In this document: one piece after another, positions 1 through 8,532 of the stretch | Numbering within the stretch: the stretch's first letter is position 1 | Layout: every line of letters begins with the position of its first letter | IMG/VR virus record: IMGVR_UViG_3300033153_011833 | Location: 1-63,320 of that record | Origin: a virus | Reading direction: 5' to 3' (one strand) | DNA: 63,320 nt | The notes under the pieces: generated by a model | The model's database searches: none | What the model saw: the letters and a program-made list of their open reading frames with translations, nothing else | Told to the model about the DNA's origin: nothing | Made by a program: the position numbers and the translations under genes

Positions 1-114
1 CGGGTCATCGTGATTGTATTCCAAACCAAAACTTATTTCGCCCCAATGCTTCATTATATCTGCGGGAATATATTTATTCGTCGTGTCATAATACCAATCG
101 TAATCACCTAAATC
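1..114. repeat. Terminal direct repeat, left copy
   Basis: These 114 bases are identical to 63207..63320. The repeat lies inside an open reading frame that continues in frame from one end of the window to the other, so it marks an end overlap of a circular or circularly permuted molecule. It is not a packaged long terminal repeat in any way the sequence can prove; read-depth across it would decide. Confidence 0.95.
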
Positions 115-1470
115 GAAAAGAACCTTTTCAATTGCCGAACCATTTCGTCCCCAATACTTCGAGTATAAATAATCCCATTCAGATTGAGCAGGATTATACA
201 TTGGCCGGTAACCATTTAGGTCCCATGAACTGCTGTACCACTTTTCACCATAAGTTTTTCCTTCATCAGGTGTACCTTCCAATGATGCATCTACAACGTC
301 ACGGTGTTCTTCAAGCCAATTTGTTTTATACGTCGCATCGACTTTTTTCACCCACCCCATTCTTCGGGCGTACAATTCAATGAATGGCCAAAAACAGGAA
401 GTTCCAAATTTTGTTTCTACATCGGTTGAATAAGCATTACTGTCCGGCGGCAACCAGCCAATTTTATATGTCGAACCTCCCCAGTAAACAGATTGATAAT
501 TCGTATCATTCGCAACGGCTTCACCTGCGTCTAGATACACCAAAGAACCCTGAACGGCTAACATCTTATCCCAATCCGTTAGGTGTTCTTTGGCTATCTC
601 AACTTTGTGTCCTGCGATTTTATATTCACGTCGGCCTGTTTCGTCATAAAGGAATGGCGGAGTTTGTTCTTTTGGGTCTGTATGTATCGGTAAAAATTTC
701 CACGACGGTATGGCTGTTTGATATTCTACTTCATCCACGATTCTACTGTTACAAATCCAACGATGAGCATTCACGTCATAATGACAAAAAAATTCTGTCT
801 TGTAGCTTGGGGGATTGAATGTGTACCAATCGCCCCCAAAATCACATTCAACTGTCCCGCCTAGAGTATAACTGCCCCCGTAGCCGTAATTGGATAGTAA
901 TGTTAATTGATTCTCTCCGTGAAAATCATAAAGCTCTAATAAAATATAGCCAGCCTCTGTAGTCGTATCCGCACTCTTAATTCTCCAGTACCCCTTTGCT
1001 TCGGCAGGTGCGTTTTCGCCCGTAAGCGATAATGGACATCCAGCAAGCAGATTCCCAGCGACAGATTCTGTTCCTGTAACTGCGGCATCGGCAACCCAGA
1101 CATGACTTATTCCATCACCTTTGTGATTATTAGTCATTCCAACAATGTTATATGGTCCCCAAGATTCATCAAACCAAACCGAAAAATCACCTGCACCGGC
1201 ATATGGATTACTATTATCTAAACCCGTTGTACCGTAATCAGCAAAACAAACACCGGATGTTCTAAACGGTCCGTCCGCCCAATATCCCGCTTCACTTTCT
1301 TCTCCATATGTTCCGCTTGGTTCGGCGGCATTGTCAGCGGTCGGATTTCTGTTTATCAAACCAATCCATAATCGTTTACGCAGGTCTTCCGCGAATCGAT
1401 GACAGACCTCCTTAGCCGTCTCCAGCGGATAACGATATTCTTCCCACGCCGCTACACGTTCGTTACTCAT
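1..1470 (-). CDS. Large tail protein / adhesin, N-terminal 490 residues (continues at 63206)
   Basis: The gene starts at ATG 1470..1468, overlapping the previous stop in an ATGA, and stays open to base 1. The same frame continues from 63206 to the stop at 61455, giving one protein of about 1073 residues. The N-terminal part begins MSNERVAAWEEYRYPLET and is rich in Trp, Tyr, Gly and Asp, as in beta-rich virion proteins; no enzyme motif is visible. It follows the tape measure and two tail genes and precedes a fibre-like gene, so a tail-tip or receptor-binding role is likely. The start was chosen from the ATGA overlap. The product is certain as an open frame; the role is inferred from position. 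Confidence 0.8.
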   Translation of the reverse strand, partial: MSNERVAAWEEYRYPLETAKEVCHRFAEDLRKRLWIGLINRNPTADNAAEPSGTYGEESEAGYWADGPFRTSGVCFADYGTTGLDNSNPYAGAGDFSVWFDESWGPYNIVGMTNNHKGDGISHVWVADAAVTGTESVAGNLLAGCPLSLTGENAPAEAKGYWRIKSADTTTEAGYILLELYDFHGENQLTLLSNYGYGGSYTLGGTVECDFGGDWYTFNPPSYKTEFFCHYDVNAHRWICNSRIVDEVEYQTAIPSWKFLPIHTDPKEQTPPFLYDETGRREYKIAGHKVEIAKEHLTDWDKMLAVQGSLVYLDAGEAVANDTNYQSVYWGGSTYKIGWLPPDSNAYSTDVETKFGTSCFWPFIELYARRMGWVKKVDATYKTNWLEEHRDVVDASLEGTPDEGKTYGEKWYSSSWDLNGYRPMYNPAQSEWDYLYSKYWGRNGSAIEKVLFDLGDYDWYYDTTNKYIPADIMKHWGEISFGLEYNHDDP

Positions 1471-2009
1471 TTCCAAACCGCCATCGTTCTTTGGTAGGTT
1501 TCATCAATATCAATTGACCTATCAGCAGGTTTACCGATAAACACAAACGGCATATCAATAAACCATTTTAATTCTCCCGCTGTATCATCATAATGCTGTG
1601 AAATTGGTACTATTGCCCCTACACCAAACCATGGAGAGTAGTTCCGAATATCAGTTCCATCAGTTCCATGTCCTTCGTAACCTAGTGCTCTGCCGATAAT
1701 AATATCTGTCCCGTCTTTCGTTCCAGATTCGTCAATCTTTTGGACCGTGTATTCATCAATCTCATCGTGAGTTAGGGTCGCTGTCACTTCCGCAAAAAAC
1801 ACAGAACTACCTTTATTTTCATATCGAGGTATTCTAGCAGCAACCGCATCCATGTTTAACTGGATTGTAATTCCTTGCTCGGTCCTATTAGCCTTAATAA
1901 AAGAGTCCCCAATTAGTCGATTGGTATTGTTTACAACCTGTACAATTTCATTCATCTTAAAAACAAGTTCTCGATTTCCTGAAGTAAAATGTCTTAATGG
2001 CAATATCAT
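1467..2009 (-). CDS. Tail protein, unknown (180 aa)
   Basis: A 180-residue protein of unrecognised family. It lies between the 262-residue distal tail protein and the giant junction-spanning tail protein, and its stop overlaps the next start (ATGA), so it is translated within the tail-tip operon. It is mixed alpha/beta in appearance, with no signal peptide, membrane segment or catalytic motif. An AGGA-type ribosome site lies about ten bases before the ATG. A distal tail or hub-associated structural role is inferred only from gene order downstream of the tape measure. Confidence 0.7.
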   Translation of the reverse strand: MILPLRHFTSGNRELVFKMNEIVQVVNNTNRLIGDSFIKANRTEQGITIQLNMDAVAARIPRYENKGSSVFFAEVTATLTHDEIDEYTVQKIDESGTKDGTDIIIGRALGYEGHGTDGTDIRNYSPWFGVGAIVPISQHYDDTAGELKWFIDMPFVFIGKPADRSIDIDETYQRTMAVWK

Positions 2010-2032
2010 ATGTCTTTTATCCTATATCCAAT

Positions 2033-2821
2033 TTAAGAAGGAAATGAAAACAGTAAATTGAAATCTGCTTCAGCATATACGGCATACGTTTTTTGAGCGT
2101 TAGGATAGTTTTCTATATCTGCAGGAGGAAGACCATCAGCATTATCCTTAAAAATAACATCCACATCCCACGTTTCTTCTTTATATTGGAATGTATAAAC
2201 ATTGTCCCAATACCCACCACTCAAATCACTAACTCCGGTAATGCCAGTACAAAGCCAGGTATATGGTTCTCCTCCCCGCCAACGAACACTATTAACTTTG
2301 TTTTCATAAATAGCAGCGGGGACGGCAGGGTCAACTGATTCCCTTACTCTAAAAGACACAGTTCTTTCAGATTTCTGTATGGTAACCAATCCACTTTGTG
2401 TGACAGTTTTACCTGCCAAATTGGAATCAAAATGGTCATCTGGATATGTGTATTCTACAGACATAATAGACCCGTCCACCGCTTTGTTTGTTTCTACTTG
2501 ATTTAGAGTACTGCCCGAATCTATTTGCATATTTTGACGGGGATTTTCCCTATAGATGCATCGGATTTGAAATTTATCATTGTCAGAAGCCTGGCCACCC
2601 ATTGGACTACATTCTATGCTTCTAAGCCAAGCACCAGGAGCAAAATCACCTACGGACTCCCCGATGCGATGTCCTGTAAACATAATGGCATCATACATCC
2701 TTTGAGCAGCAGTGCCATTGGTAAATCCTTCGACATAATGAGTAATCACAAACTCCCAGCCTTCTGCAGTTAGTTTGGAACTCATACCGCCCTGAACAAT
2801 ATCTTGTAAGTATTTTGGCAT
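2033..2821 (-). CDS. Distal tail protein candidate (262 aa)
   Basis: A 262-residue protein directly downstream of the tape measure gene; its ATG overlaps the tape-measure stop by one base. The sequence is beta-rich with repeated short aromatic strands and no enzymatic motif. In siphoviruses this place is usually taken by a distal tail (Dit-like) or tail-tip protein, and this gene has a suitable size. I do not recognise a named domain, so the call rests on position, size and composition. Confidence 0.6.
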   Translation of the reverse strand: MPKYLQDIVQGGMSSKLTAEGWEFVITHYVEGFTNGTAAQRMYDAIMFTGHRIGESVGDFAPGAWLRSIECSPMGGQASDNDKFQIRCIYRENPRQNMQIDSGSTLNQVETNKAVDGSIMSVEYTYPDDHFDSNLAGKTVTQSGLVTIQKSERTVSFRVRESVDPAVPAAIYENKVNSVRWRGGEPYTWLCTGITGVSDLSGGYWDNVYTFQYKEETWDVDVIFKDNADGLPPADIENYPNAQKTYAVYAEADFNLLFSFPS

Positions 2822-4869
2822 TAGAATATCCCCGTTTCTTTTCGCAATATCCCAGATAATAATTGATTACTTATATGCCCTTGTTCTATCAATGAATTTA
2901 ATTGGGTGTCAAAATTTCCCACTTCCCGTAAACCACCCCCCAATCCCATTCCTTCACCTTCTTCCATAATACTATTTATTCCAACAGGTTGAGGAATCCC
3001 TCCCTGCCAACGACCTCTCAAAGCAGTATAGTTAATAAGTTCTGTTCCTACTTGGAATAAACCAGCCTTTGTTAATCTACCAATTTCCTTTATATCCTCT
3101 ATTACTTTATCTAAATTCGATACCATATTATCGGCTGCATCAGCCCCTTCCGTAAGCATATTAACAACAGGCTCACTTGTCTCACGTGCCAAATCTTTAA
3201 TTTTTAAGGCTTTAAGAGCTCGTGCAACAACCTTTTTCATATGAGGACTGCTTTCCGATATTTCTTCTAAAGCGTCGGTATAATATCCTTTGATGTTTTC
3301 TCCCATGCCACTAAAAACGTCCTCCATAACCTTCTTTTTTTGGATATCTCTAACAATAGCCGATACCCCAGCCGTAATTTCGTCGGTCTTATAAAACCGT
3401 CTGTAAGTACCTAAAATTTCGGTTCCTGTAGATGTTTTTGATGTCCAAAAGTTTTTTCTTTGTATCCTGCCTATTGTTTTCTCATATTGTCTTTCAGCCT
3501 GGTCCCAAATATCCCTTGAAGCACCTCCCGTAATACCCAATTGAATACCCAGCCAAATGCCTTTACCTGAGCGTATGGCTACTTCAACCATACTTCTTCC
3601 AGCAGCTTCAATCAATGCAACCATGCTGTTCATTAAAGTCTTTATGCCAGATGGAAAATCTCGTTGTAATTCTTGTAAAAGTCCAAAAACAACCTCACCA
3701 ACAAATACAAGTCTATCAGCAAAATAAACAGCCCAATTTCTAATAACCTTTTCATTACTAGAAAACCATTTACCAATTTTTACAAGGCTTGGGGCTAAAC
3801 GTTCACCAATTGCTATACCAATACTCTTTATATTCCCCCAAAGAATTTTCATTTGGGACGAAAAAGATTTTAGATTTTTTTCAGCCAACTCTTTTGCGGT
3901 CCCGTTCATTTGTGATAATTTCTTTTCAAATTCTTCTACGGTATCCCCCATGCCCAACAAAGGAAAAATCGCTTGTTGGGAACGAGCTTGAAATCCTAAC
4001 ATATCTAAAGTAGCTGCCCTTGTCATCACCCCCATACCACTTAATGCCTTTGTAAGGTCTCGACCTATATCAGAAAAGGACCTCATTTTATCATTAGCAT
4101 CTACTAAAGAAATACCAAGTTTATCCCATTCATCACGATGAGATAGCATGGCTTTAACTGATAATCGAATCATTCTTGAAAACAGTTCACCCCCAACAGC
4201 ACCCTTTTTGCCTTGTTTTGCATAGGCCGCTAAAGCAGATACACCCCCTTCTATAGATATTCCATATTGTCTCATAATGGGACCAGATATTTGTAAGGCC
4301 TCTGCAAATTCTTGAGTAGTTGCATTTGCTAAGGTATTAGCCCCAACCAATATATCTGTAACCTTAGTCATATTTTTTAGATGTTCCGCTACATTAGAGG
4401 ATTCCAAACCTAAAGCACTTTGAGCGTCCGCAACCAATTCTGTGGCAGTAGCCAAATCAAAACTGCCTGCTTCTGCAAATGTATTAACAATCCTCAAAGC
4501 TTTTATAGAAGTAGCAGCATCCAAACCAGCAGAAGCCAGATAAAAATAACCTTTTGCCAAATCTGTAGCCGAAGTCGTACTTTTCCGAGACATCTCCAAA
4601 GCGGTTTCTGTCATCTGTTTTCGCATATCTTCATTCATATCAGTAAAAAGAGCCAATGATTTTGTCATGGCATCATCAAAGGAAGAATATGCCTTTACAG
4701 AGGTTGCAGCCATTGCAGTTACCGCAATAGACCCTCTCAAAGCCATTCTTTTCATATAACGAGTAATCGAACCCATTCGACGTTGAACAGCCGTCATGCC
4801 TCTCATATAATGAGCGACATCTGCTCTTAAGTGAACGATTAATGTTCCTATATCCATTTTTGCCGACAT
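2821..4869 (-). CDS. Tail tape measure protein
   Basis: At 682 residues this is the longest gene in the tail module after the fibres. It has the composition of a TP901-type tape measure core: an amphipathic N-terminus, then Ala/Ser/Thr-rich helices with the typical stretch LAKGYFYLASAGLDAA near residue 105, and a hydrophobic segment around residues 380-400 (VYFADRLVFVGEVVFGLLQ). It follows the two overlapping tail-assembly chaperones, the standard place. The protein sets tail length; 682 residues suggests a short to medium siphovirus tail. No peptidase domain is visible in the C-terminus. Confidence 0.9.
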   Translation of the reverse strand: MSAKMDIGTLIVHLRADVAHYMRGMTAVQRRMGSITRYMKRMALRGSIAVTAMAATSVKAYSSFDDAMTKSLALFTDMNEDMRKQMTETALEMSRKSTTSATDLAKGYFYLASAGLDAATSIKALRIVNTFAEAGSFDLATATELVADAQSALGLESSNVAEHLKNMTKVTDILVGANTLANATTQEFAEALQISGPIMRQYGISIEGGVSALAAYAKQGKKGAVGGELFSRMIRLSVKAMLSHRDEWDKLGISLVDANDKMRSFSDIGRDLTKALSGMGVMTRAATLDMLGFQARSQQAIFPLLGMGDTVEEFEKKLSQMNGTAKELAEKNLKSFSSQMKILWGNIKSIGIAIGERLAPSLVKIGKWFSSNEKVIRNWAVYFADRLVFVGEVVFGLLQELQRDFPSGIKTLMNSMVALIEAAGRSMVEVAIRSGKGIWLGIQLGITGGASRDIWDQAERQYEKTIGRIQRKNFWTSKTSTGTEILGTYRRFYKTDEITAGVSAIVRDIQKKKVMEDVFSGMGENIKGYYTDALEEISESSPHMKKVVARALKALKIKDLARETSEPVVNMLTEGADAADNMVSNLDKVIEDIKEIGRLTKAGLFQVGTELINYTALRGRWQGGIPQPVGINSIMEEGEGMGLGGGLREVGNFDTQLNSLIEQGHISNQLLSGILRKETGIF

Positions 4870-4870
4870 A

Positions 4871-5200
4871 TTACTTCATCCTAAAAACAGATTTCCAAAA
4901 AGATTTATCTCGTTTGGTTTGTTCTTCTTTATTTAATTTCTTTTTGGAGCAGGTTTTATCTTCAAACTTTAACAAAAAATCTTTCAAACGAACCTTAGCA
5001 GGATGCTTTACTCCATTTCGTCGAATCTCTGCTGCTATTTGAGCATAATAAAAATGTTCGACTTTCGTTTTATGCATATCAAGTTCAAGATACTTCTTCC
5101 ACATTAAAAATTCAGTAGAAGTCGTTTCTTGCATCAACCTTTGTAGGGGAATACCTAATTTAACCGCTAATTCTAACCAAATTAAGGTTTCCCCTGTCAT
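4871..5200 (-). CDS. Tail assembly chaperone, downstream (gpT-like) frame
   Basis: A 109-residue basic protein resembling the T part of lambda-type G/GT chaperones (N-terminal WLELAVKLGIPLQRLMQETT, then YYAQIAAEIRR). Its ATG overlaps the stop of the upstream chaperone (ATGA at 5200..5197). The frame is exactly the -1 frame relative to the upstream gene and is entered by slippage at 5203..5209, so its main product is probably a G-T fusion rather than a free protein. The tape measure gene follows immediately, as expected for a chaperone that coats the tape measure during tail assembly. Confidence 0.85.
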   Translation of the reverse strand: MTGETLIWLELAVKLGIPLQRLMQETTSTEFLMWKKYLELDMHKTKVEHFYYAQIAAEIRRNGVKHPAKVRLKDFLLKFEDKTCSKKKLNKEEQTKRDKSFWKSVFRMK

Positions 5201-5553
5201 CCGTTTTTTACTTCTTCCTCACTTATCCTATCCAATCCGCTTAATTTTTGAGATTCTTCAAAAAGTTTTGAAACAACCGTCGCAGGGTACGATTGAACAA
5301 TATCTATTGGAACAAGATTATTCTTTTCATCATATAAAGATTTTGATACCAAACTGGCCTGCAATCCATTAAAATCTTTGATATCAATATCTTCCGAACT
5401 ATCATTTATATTTACCCTCTTGCTCATACCTGTTAAAAAATCGTCTCTTTGTTGTCCAGTCAATTCCTTTAATTTGTAAACAACTTCTTCCCCAGATTCC
5501 AACGTCATTCGTATAGGAATCTCTTTCAACTTAATAGTAAAACTCAATTCCAT
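5197..5553 (-). CDS. Tail assembly chaperone, upstream (gpG-like) frame
   Basis: A 118-residue protein between the tail tube and the gpT-like frame. It has a beta-rich N-terminus and a helical C-terminus ending in EEEVKNG. The last codons GTA AAA AAC GGA TGA contain the slippery heptamer A AAA AAC in the correct zero-frame register. Most ribosomes should stop at TGA and make the G-like form, while a fraction slips by -1 and makes the G-T fusion of about 228 residues. Position and frameshift signal make the identification firm even without sequence comparison. Confidence 0.9.
   Translation of the reverse strand: MELSFTIKLKEIPIRMTLESGEEVVYKLKELTGQQRDDFLTGMSKRVNINDSSEDIDIKDFNGLQASLVSKSLYDEKNNLVPIDIVQSYPATVVSKLFEESQKLSGLDRISEEEVKNG
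5203..5209 (-). promoter_or_regulatory. -1 ribosomal frameshift slippery site
   Basis: On the minus strand the bases read A AAA AAC, a canonical X XXY YYZ heptamer, with codons GTA AAA AAC in the zero frame, 4 bases before the upstream stop codon TGA. Slippage by -1 continues into CGG ATG ACA, the frame of the gpT-like gene. Programmed -1 frameshifting between these two chaperones is well established for lambda-like and many other siphoviruses. Confidence 0.88.
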
Positions 5554-5570
5554 AATCTTATCCTTTCCAA

Positions 5571-5588
5571 AATAAAGTTTACTTTATT
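5571..5588. other. Perfect 8-bp inverted repeat between tail tube and chaperone genes
   Basis: AATAAAGT-TT-ACTTTATT is a perfect dyad in the gap downstream of the tail tube gene. It is AT-rich, so a weak hairpin; it could lower read-through from the highly expressed tube gene into the chaperones, or be an operator. A function is not shown. Confidence 0.35.
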
Positions 5589-5606
5589 ATACTATCATCA
5601 TCGTTT

Positions 5607-6044
5607 TTATGCCGAGAAAGTCGGGCCACTAGTATCCTCATCGCCAGAACCATTCAGCATCGAAGGTTGAATTGTGCAATCAGCAAGACCCATCTCGCCT
5701 TCAGTTAGTCCTTGAGGAGTAAATTCATCTAACCAGCCATAAAATACCAAGGTTGAATCATCAGGAAAAGTTACAGTAATTTGTTGATTTACATTTATCA
5801 TAGCCACAATATCATCATAAACTGCCGGGTCATATCTGGCTACAAACGAAGCAGGCGAAAGAGTCTTCAACGATTTGGGAGAAAAGGTTCGCCAAGTCGT
5901 ATTATCCATAGTGGTGATATCTATCGCCCCTCCACCAGATACACCCGGAGGGGTTACCTCCGTTTCATGCATTAACAGCATTGCTCCACTACCTGCCGAA
6001 GCAAAAGAAATTTGCGTCGAGAACCCATCTTTTATGTCACTCAT
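5607..6044 (-). CDS. Major tail tube protein
   Basis: A 145-residue beta-rich protein with the profile of siphovirus tail tube subunits: N-terminal GFSTQISFASAGSG, a central PDDSTLVFYGWLDEF strand pair, and ADCTIQPS near the C-terminus followed by a short acidic tail. It lies between the tail terminator and the chaperone pair, the usual tube position. The strong AAAGG ribosome site before the ATG fits high expression. The size is at the small end for the family. Position and fold-like pattern support the call; no sequence search was possible. Confidence 0.8.
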   Translation of the reverse strand: MSDIKDGFSTQISFASAGSGAMLLMHETEVTPPGVSGGGAIDITTMDNTTWRTFSPKSLKTLSPASFVARYDPAVYDDIVAMINVNQQITVTFPDDSTLVFYGWLDEFTPQGLTEGEMGLADCTIQPSMLNGSGDEDTSGPTFSA

Positions 6045-6067
6045 TATTCTACCCTTTCAAAAAATAA

Positions 6068-6610
6068 TTAAACTACCTTCTGCAAAGCTAAAAGAAAATT
6101 AGCAACAAACAATCGCCTTCCTTGTGTACCCCGCTCTACTCCCAAAGAAACAGGCGGTCCACTTCTCATTACATTACATATTTTATATTCAACATCGCTT
6201 ACCGTAATAATCTCATTTCTAACAGTATCCAAAGCTTTTACAATCTCTTCAACTTTAGCCCATCCTTCATTATATTCACCACTTCTTATTCTTAATTGTA
6301 CTCCATGATATTCCACAACCTCCCCTTCCATCAAACGACCTTCTTTTATTCCAGAAGTATCATATAAAGTCCCACAATTAGTTTGAATGTTTTTACCGTC
6401 TGGCATATACGAAACATATAAGGGCCAAATAGCACCTAATGAACTATCAGGGTCATTCATATCCCCGACACCTTCTTGGATAATATACGATGCCAAAATA
6501 TAAGCAGGAGTAACTTCTAAAACTCCTCCGGCTGTCAGCACCCGAGAAAAATCAAAAACCCCTCCCGTTATTCCTGAAATTATTCCACCACCATGTAAGC
6601 TATAACTCAT
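6068..6610 (-). CDS. Tail terminator / minor tail protein
   Basis: A 180-residue protein. Its centre reads VQLRIRSGEYNEGWAKVEEIVKALD, followed by a strand-rich end, which matches the pattern of tail terminator proteins (also annotated as minor capsid proteins): a beta strand with RIR or RVR, a helix of repeated hydrophobics, then a C-terminal sheet. It precedes the tail tube gene as terminators normally do, although the fibre and deacetylase genes separate it from the other connector genes. It would cap the tube and join it to the head. Confidence 0.65.
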   Translation of the reverse strand: MSYSLHGGGIISGITGGVFDFSRVLTAGGVLEVTPAYILASYIIQEGVGDMNDPDSSLGAIWPLYVSYMPDGKNIQTNCGTLYDTSGIKEGRLMEGEVVEYHGVQLRIRSGEYNEGWAKVEEIVKALDTVRNEIITVSDVEYKICNVMRSGPPVSLGVERGTQGRRLFVANFLLALQKVV

Positions 6611-6621
6611 ATCTTCACTTC

Positions 6622-8520
6622 TTAAATTTTTACAGTTATATCTCGATAGTTTGAACCGGCATCTGGAGAATGGGTTAATGATTGTTCCAAGATAACAGTC
6701 GTTCCATCATCAGGGTCAAGTAATTCTTGTTTTGTTGTATCAGTTTCCTTTAATCTCCAATTGCCAGCTATCCATGCTGTGATTATTTTTACAACCTTAT
6801 CAAATTGCCATGTGCCCCCTTCTGTTATTCCAGTCATCTCTTTCATAGCATCTGTAATTTGACCAATATCATATCTGGCATCTTCTTCAAGTGTTCCCAA
6901 AAATCCATCAGTAGTTTCATCCTCGATGGTGAAATTGCCTGTTACTTTGATTGTTCCGCCAATACATGTTTCATCAATAACAAGTTTCCCCATACCCACA
7001 ATAGTAATTATATCCACCCCGTTCTGTCCTAAATTTTTTATTCTAATTCCCCCAAACCAACCTCTCAAAGCGACATGGGAATTTCCGACAGCGGCAAAAT
7101 CAATAATAGGCGGGGTTACGCCATTGGTATTATTATAACACTCCTCTAAAATATAATCGGTAGCCGCACCGAGCGTGAACGTCCCGAAAAGACCGCATCC
7201 TACCAAATGTGCTGTGCCTAAAGTTACATTCCCCACACGACAATTCCTCAAATGCACCTCAGCCGTTTCCGCAGGAGAAATACCCGATACCGTTGCTCCT
7301 TCAATATGGGCATCCGATGAATCTTCACCGGAAAAATCCAATGTCCAATCATGTCCCAAAAGAGTATAATTTGTTATCGCATTTGTAAGTTCAATGGACG
7401 AACCATTAAATATCGAGAATCTTCTCAATCCAAGAGAACTTGATATTGAAAGTGCATCCGCCCATGTATTCACAGGATTGTCAGCAGTTCCGTTAATGAA
7501 GGCCGTTGTACCAGCCTTTCCGTTTATGGTATCAACCCAAATAGAGCCATCCGAATATCCAACACTTCTATGCACAACCGCATACGAAAGGAAAAGTTGG
7601 TCCACATATAAGTTAGCATTCGATAAGTCCGTACCATAAAAACGAATCCGCACAGAACCCGAATCGTTACCGGTACCCACATGGCTTGTGAATAAATTAA
7701 ATACATGTTCACTATCTACAGATTGATTTATGCCTGAAAGAATCCCAACCTGGTCCCATCCGGGTGTCTCCCAATTATATGCCTGCACAGCTAGCGAATC
7801 ATTATTCCCGGTCAGCCTGCCAGTAAGTGTTACAGAAACAGGAACGGCATCAGAGGCAATTGTAAATCCATACTCTATATCCATATCAGAAGAATCATCT
7901 GCTATCTGATGATAAGTTTCATCAAGGGCCACCGTATTTGCCAACGTACCGGAGACAACCGTACCTTTGGTAGGTGGTGTCTGGAAACTGTCTGCTGAAA
8001 CATTTATCGCAGAACCTGTTGATACTATATTATTCACCCTGTATGCTATCATTTCTAATGAATCTGTAGCAGAACTAAAATCCGCCCCTCCATTATTATC
8101 CGCAAACTTTTTCAAATTATCCGCGATAGTCGCACCGCCACTATCTATATCAGCCGGAGTTCCTATTACTGCAAGTGTTTGATTTTCTTCAGAAAATACA
8201 GTACCATTCCAGTATCCCTTTACTGCTCCAACAACTAAATCGGCATATTCGGCTTCATCACCAGCTCGTTTACGAATCTGATAAATATAAAACCCATCAT
8301 CAACTTCAACGGGAAAACTGCCGCTCCATAAATAACCGGTGGGGGTTGCTGCGGATATATCACAATCATCTAATGATTCGCCATCTTCTGGGTGAGCAAT
8401 CCATGCTCCATTTATGATATCTCTAATTTGTCCAGCAGGGTTTCGTAGGCAACCATATAACACATCATTATCGTTATCGTGCTGATGTTGAACGACATTT
8501 GTAACGAAAGTATCGGCCAT
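6622..8520 (-). CDS. Tail fibre / beta-helix virion protein
   Basis: A 632-residue protein with an N-terminal domain (MADTFVTNVVQHQHDNDN...) that looks like an immunoglobulin-type virion attachment unit, a jelly-roll-like middle (about residues 190-310), and a C-terminal part (about 350-560) of short repeating hydrophobic strands with Gly and Asn turns typical of a right-handed beta-helix. No catalytic residues can be named. Its size and fold pattern suggest an appendage or depolymerase-type fibre. It lies beside a polysaccharide deacetylase-like gene, and the two may act together on the host capsule or LPS. Confidence 0.65.
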   Translation of the reverse strand: MADTFVTNVVQHQHDNDNDVLYGCLRNPAGQIRDIINGAWIAHPEDGESLDDCDISAATPTGYLWSGSFPVEVDDGFYIYQIRKRAGDEAEYADLVVGAVKGYWNGTVFSEENQTLAVIGTPADIDSGGATIADNLKKFADNNGGADFSSATDSLEMIAYRVNNIVSTGSAINVSADSFQTPPTKGTVVSGTLANTVALDETYHQIADDSSDMDIEYGFTIASDAVPVSVTLTGRLTGNNDSLAVQAYNWETPGWDQVGILSGINQSVDSEHVFNLFTSHVGTGNDSGSVRIRFYGTDLSNANLYVDQLFLSYAVVHRSVGYSDGSIWVDTINGKAGTTAFINGTADNPVNTWADALSISSSLGLRRFSIFNGSSIELTNAITNYTLLGHDWTLDFSGEDSSDAHIEGATVSGISPAETAEVHLRNCRVGNVTLGTAHLVGCGLFGTFTLGAATDYILEECYNNTNGVTPPIIDFAAVGNSHVALRGWFGGIRIKNLGQNGVDIITIVGMGKLVIDETCIGGTIKVTGNFTIEDETTDGFLGTLEEDARYDIGQITDAMKEMTGITEGGTWQFDKVVKIITAWIAGNWRLKETDTTKQELLDPDDGTTVILEQSLTHSPDAGSNYRDITVKI

Positions 8521-8532
8521 CTTATTCCCCTC

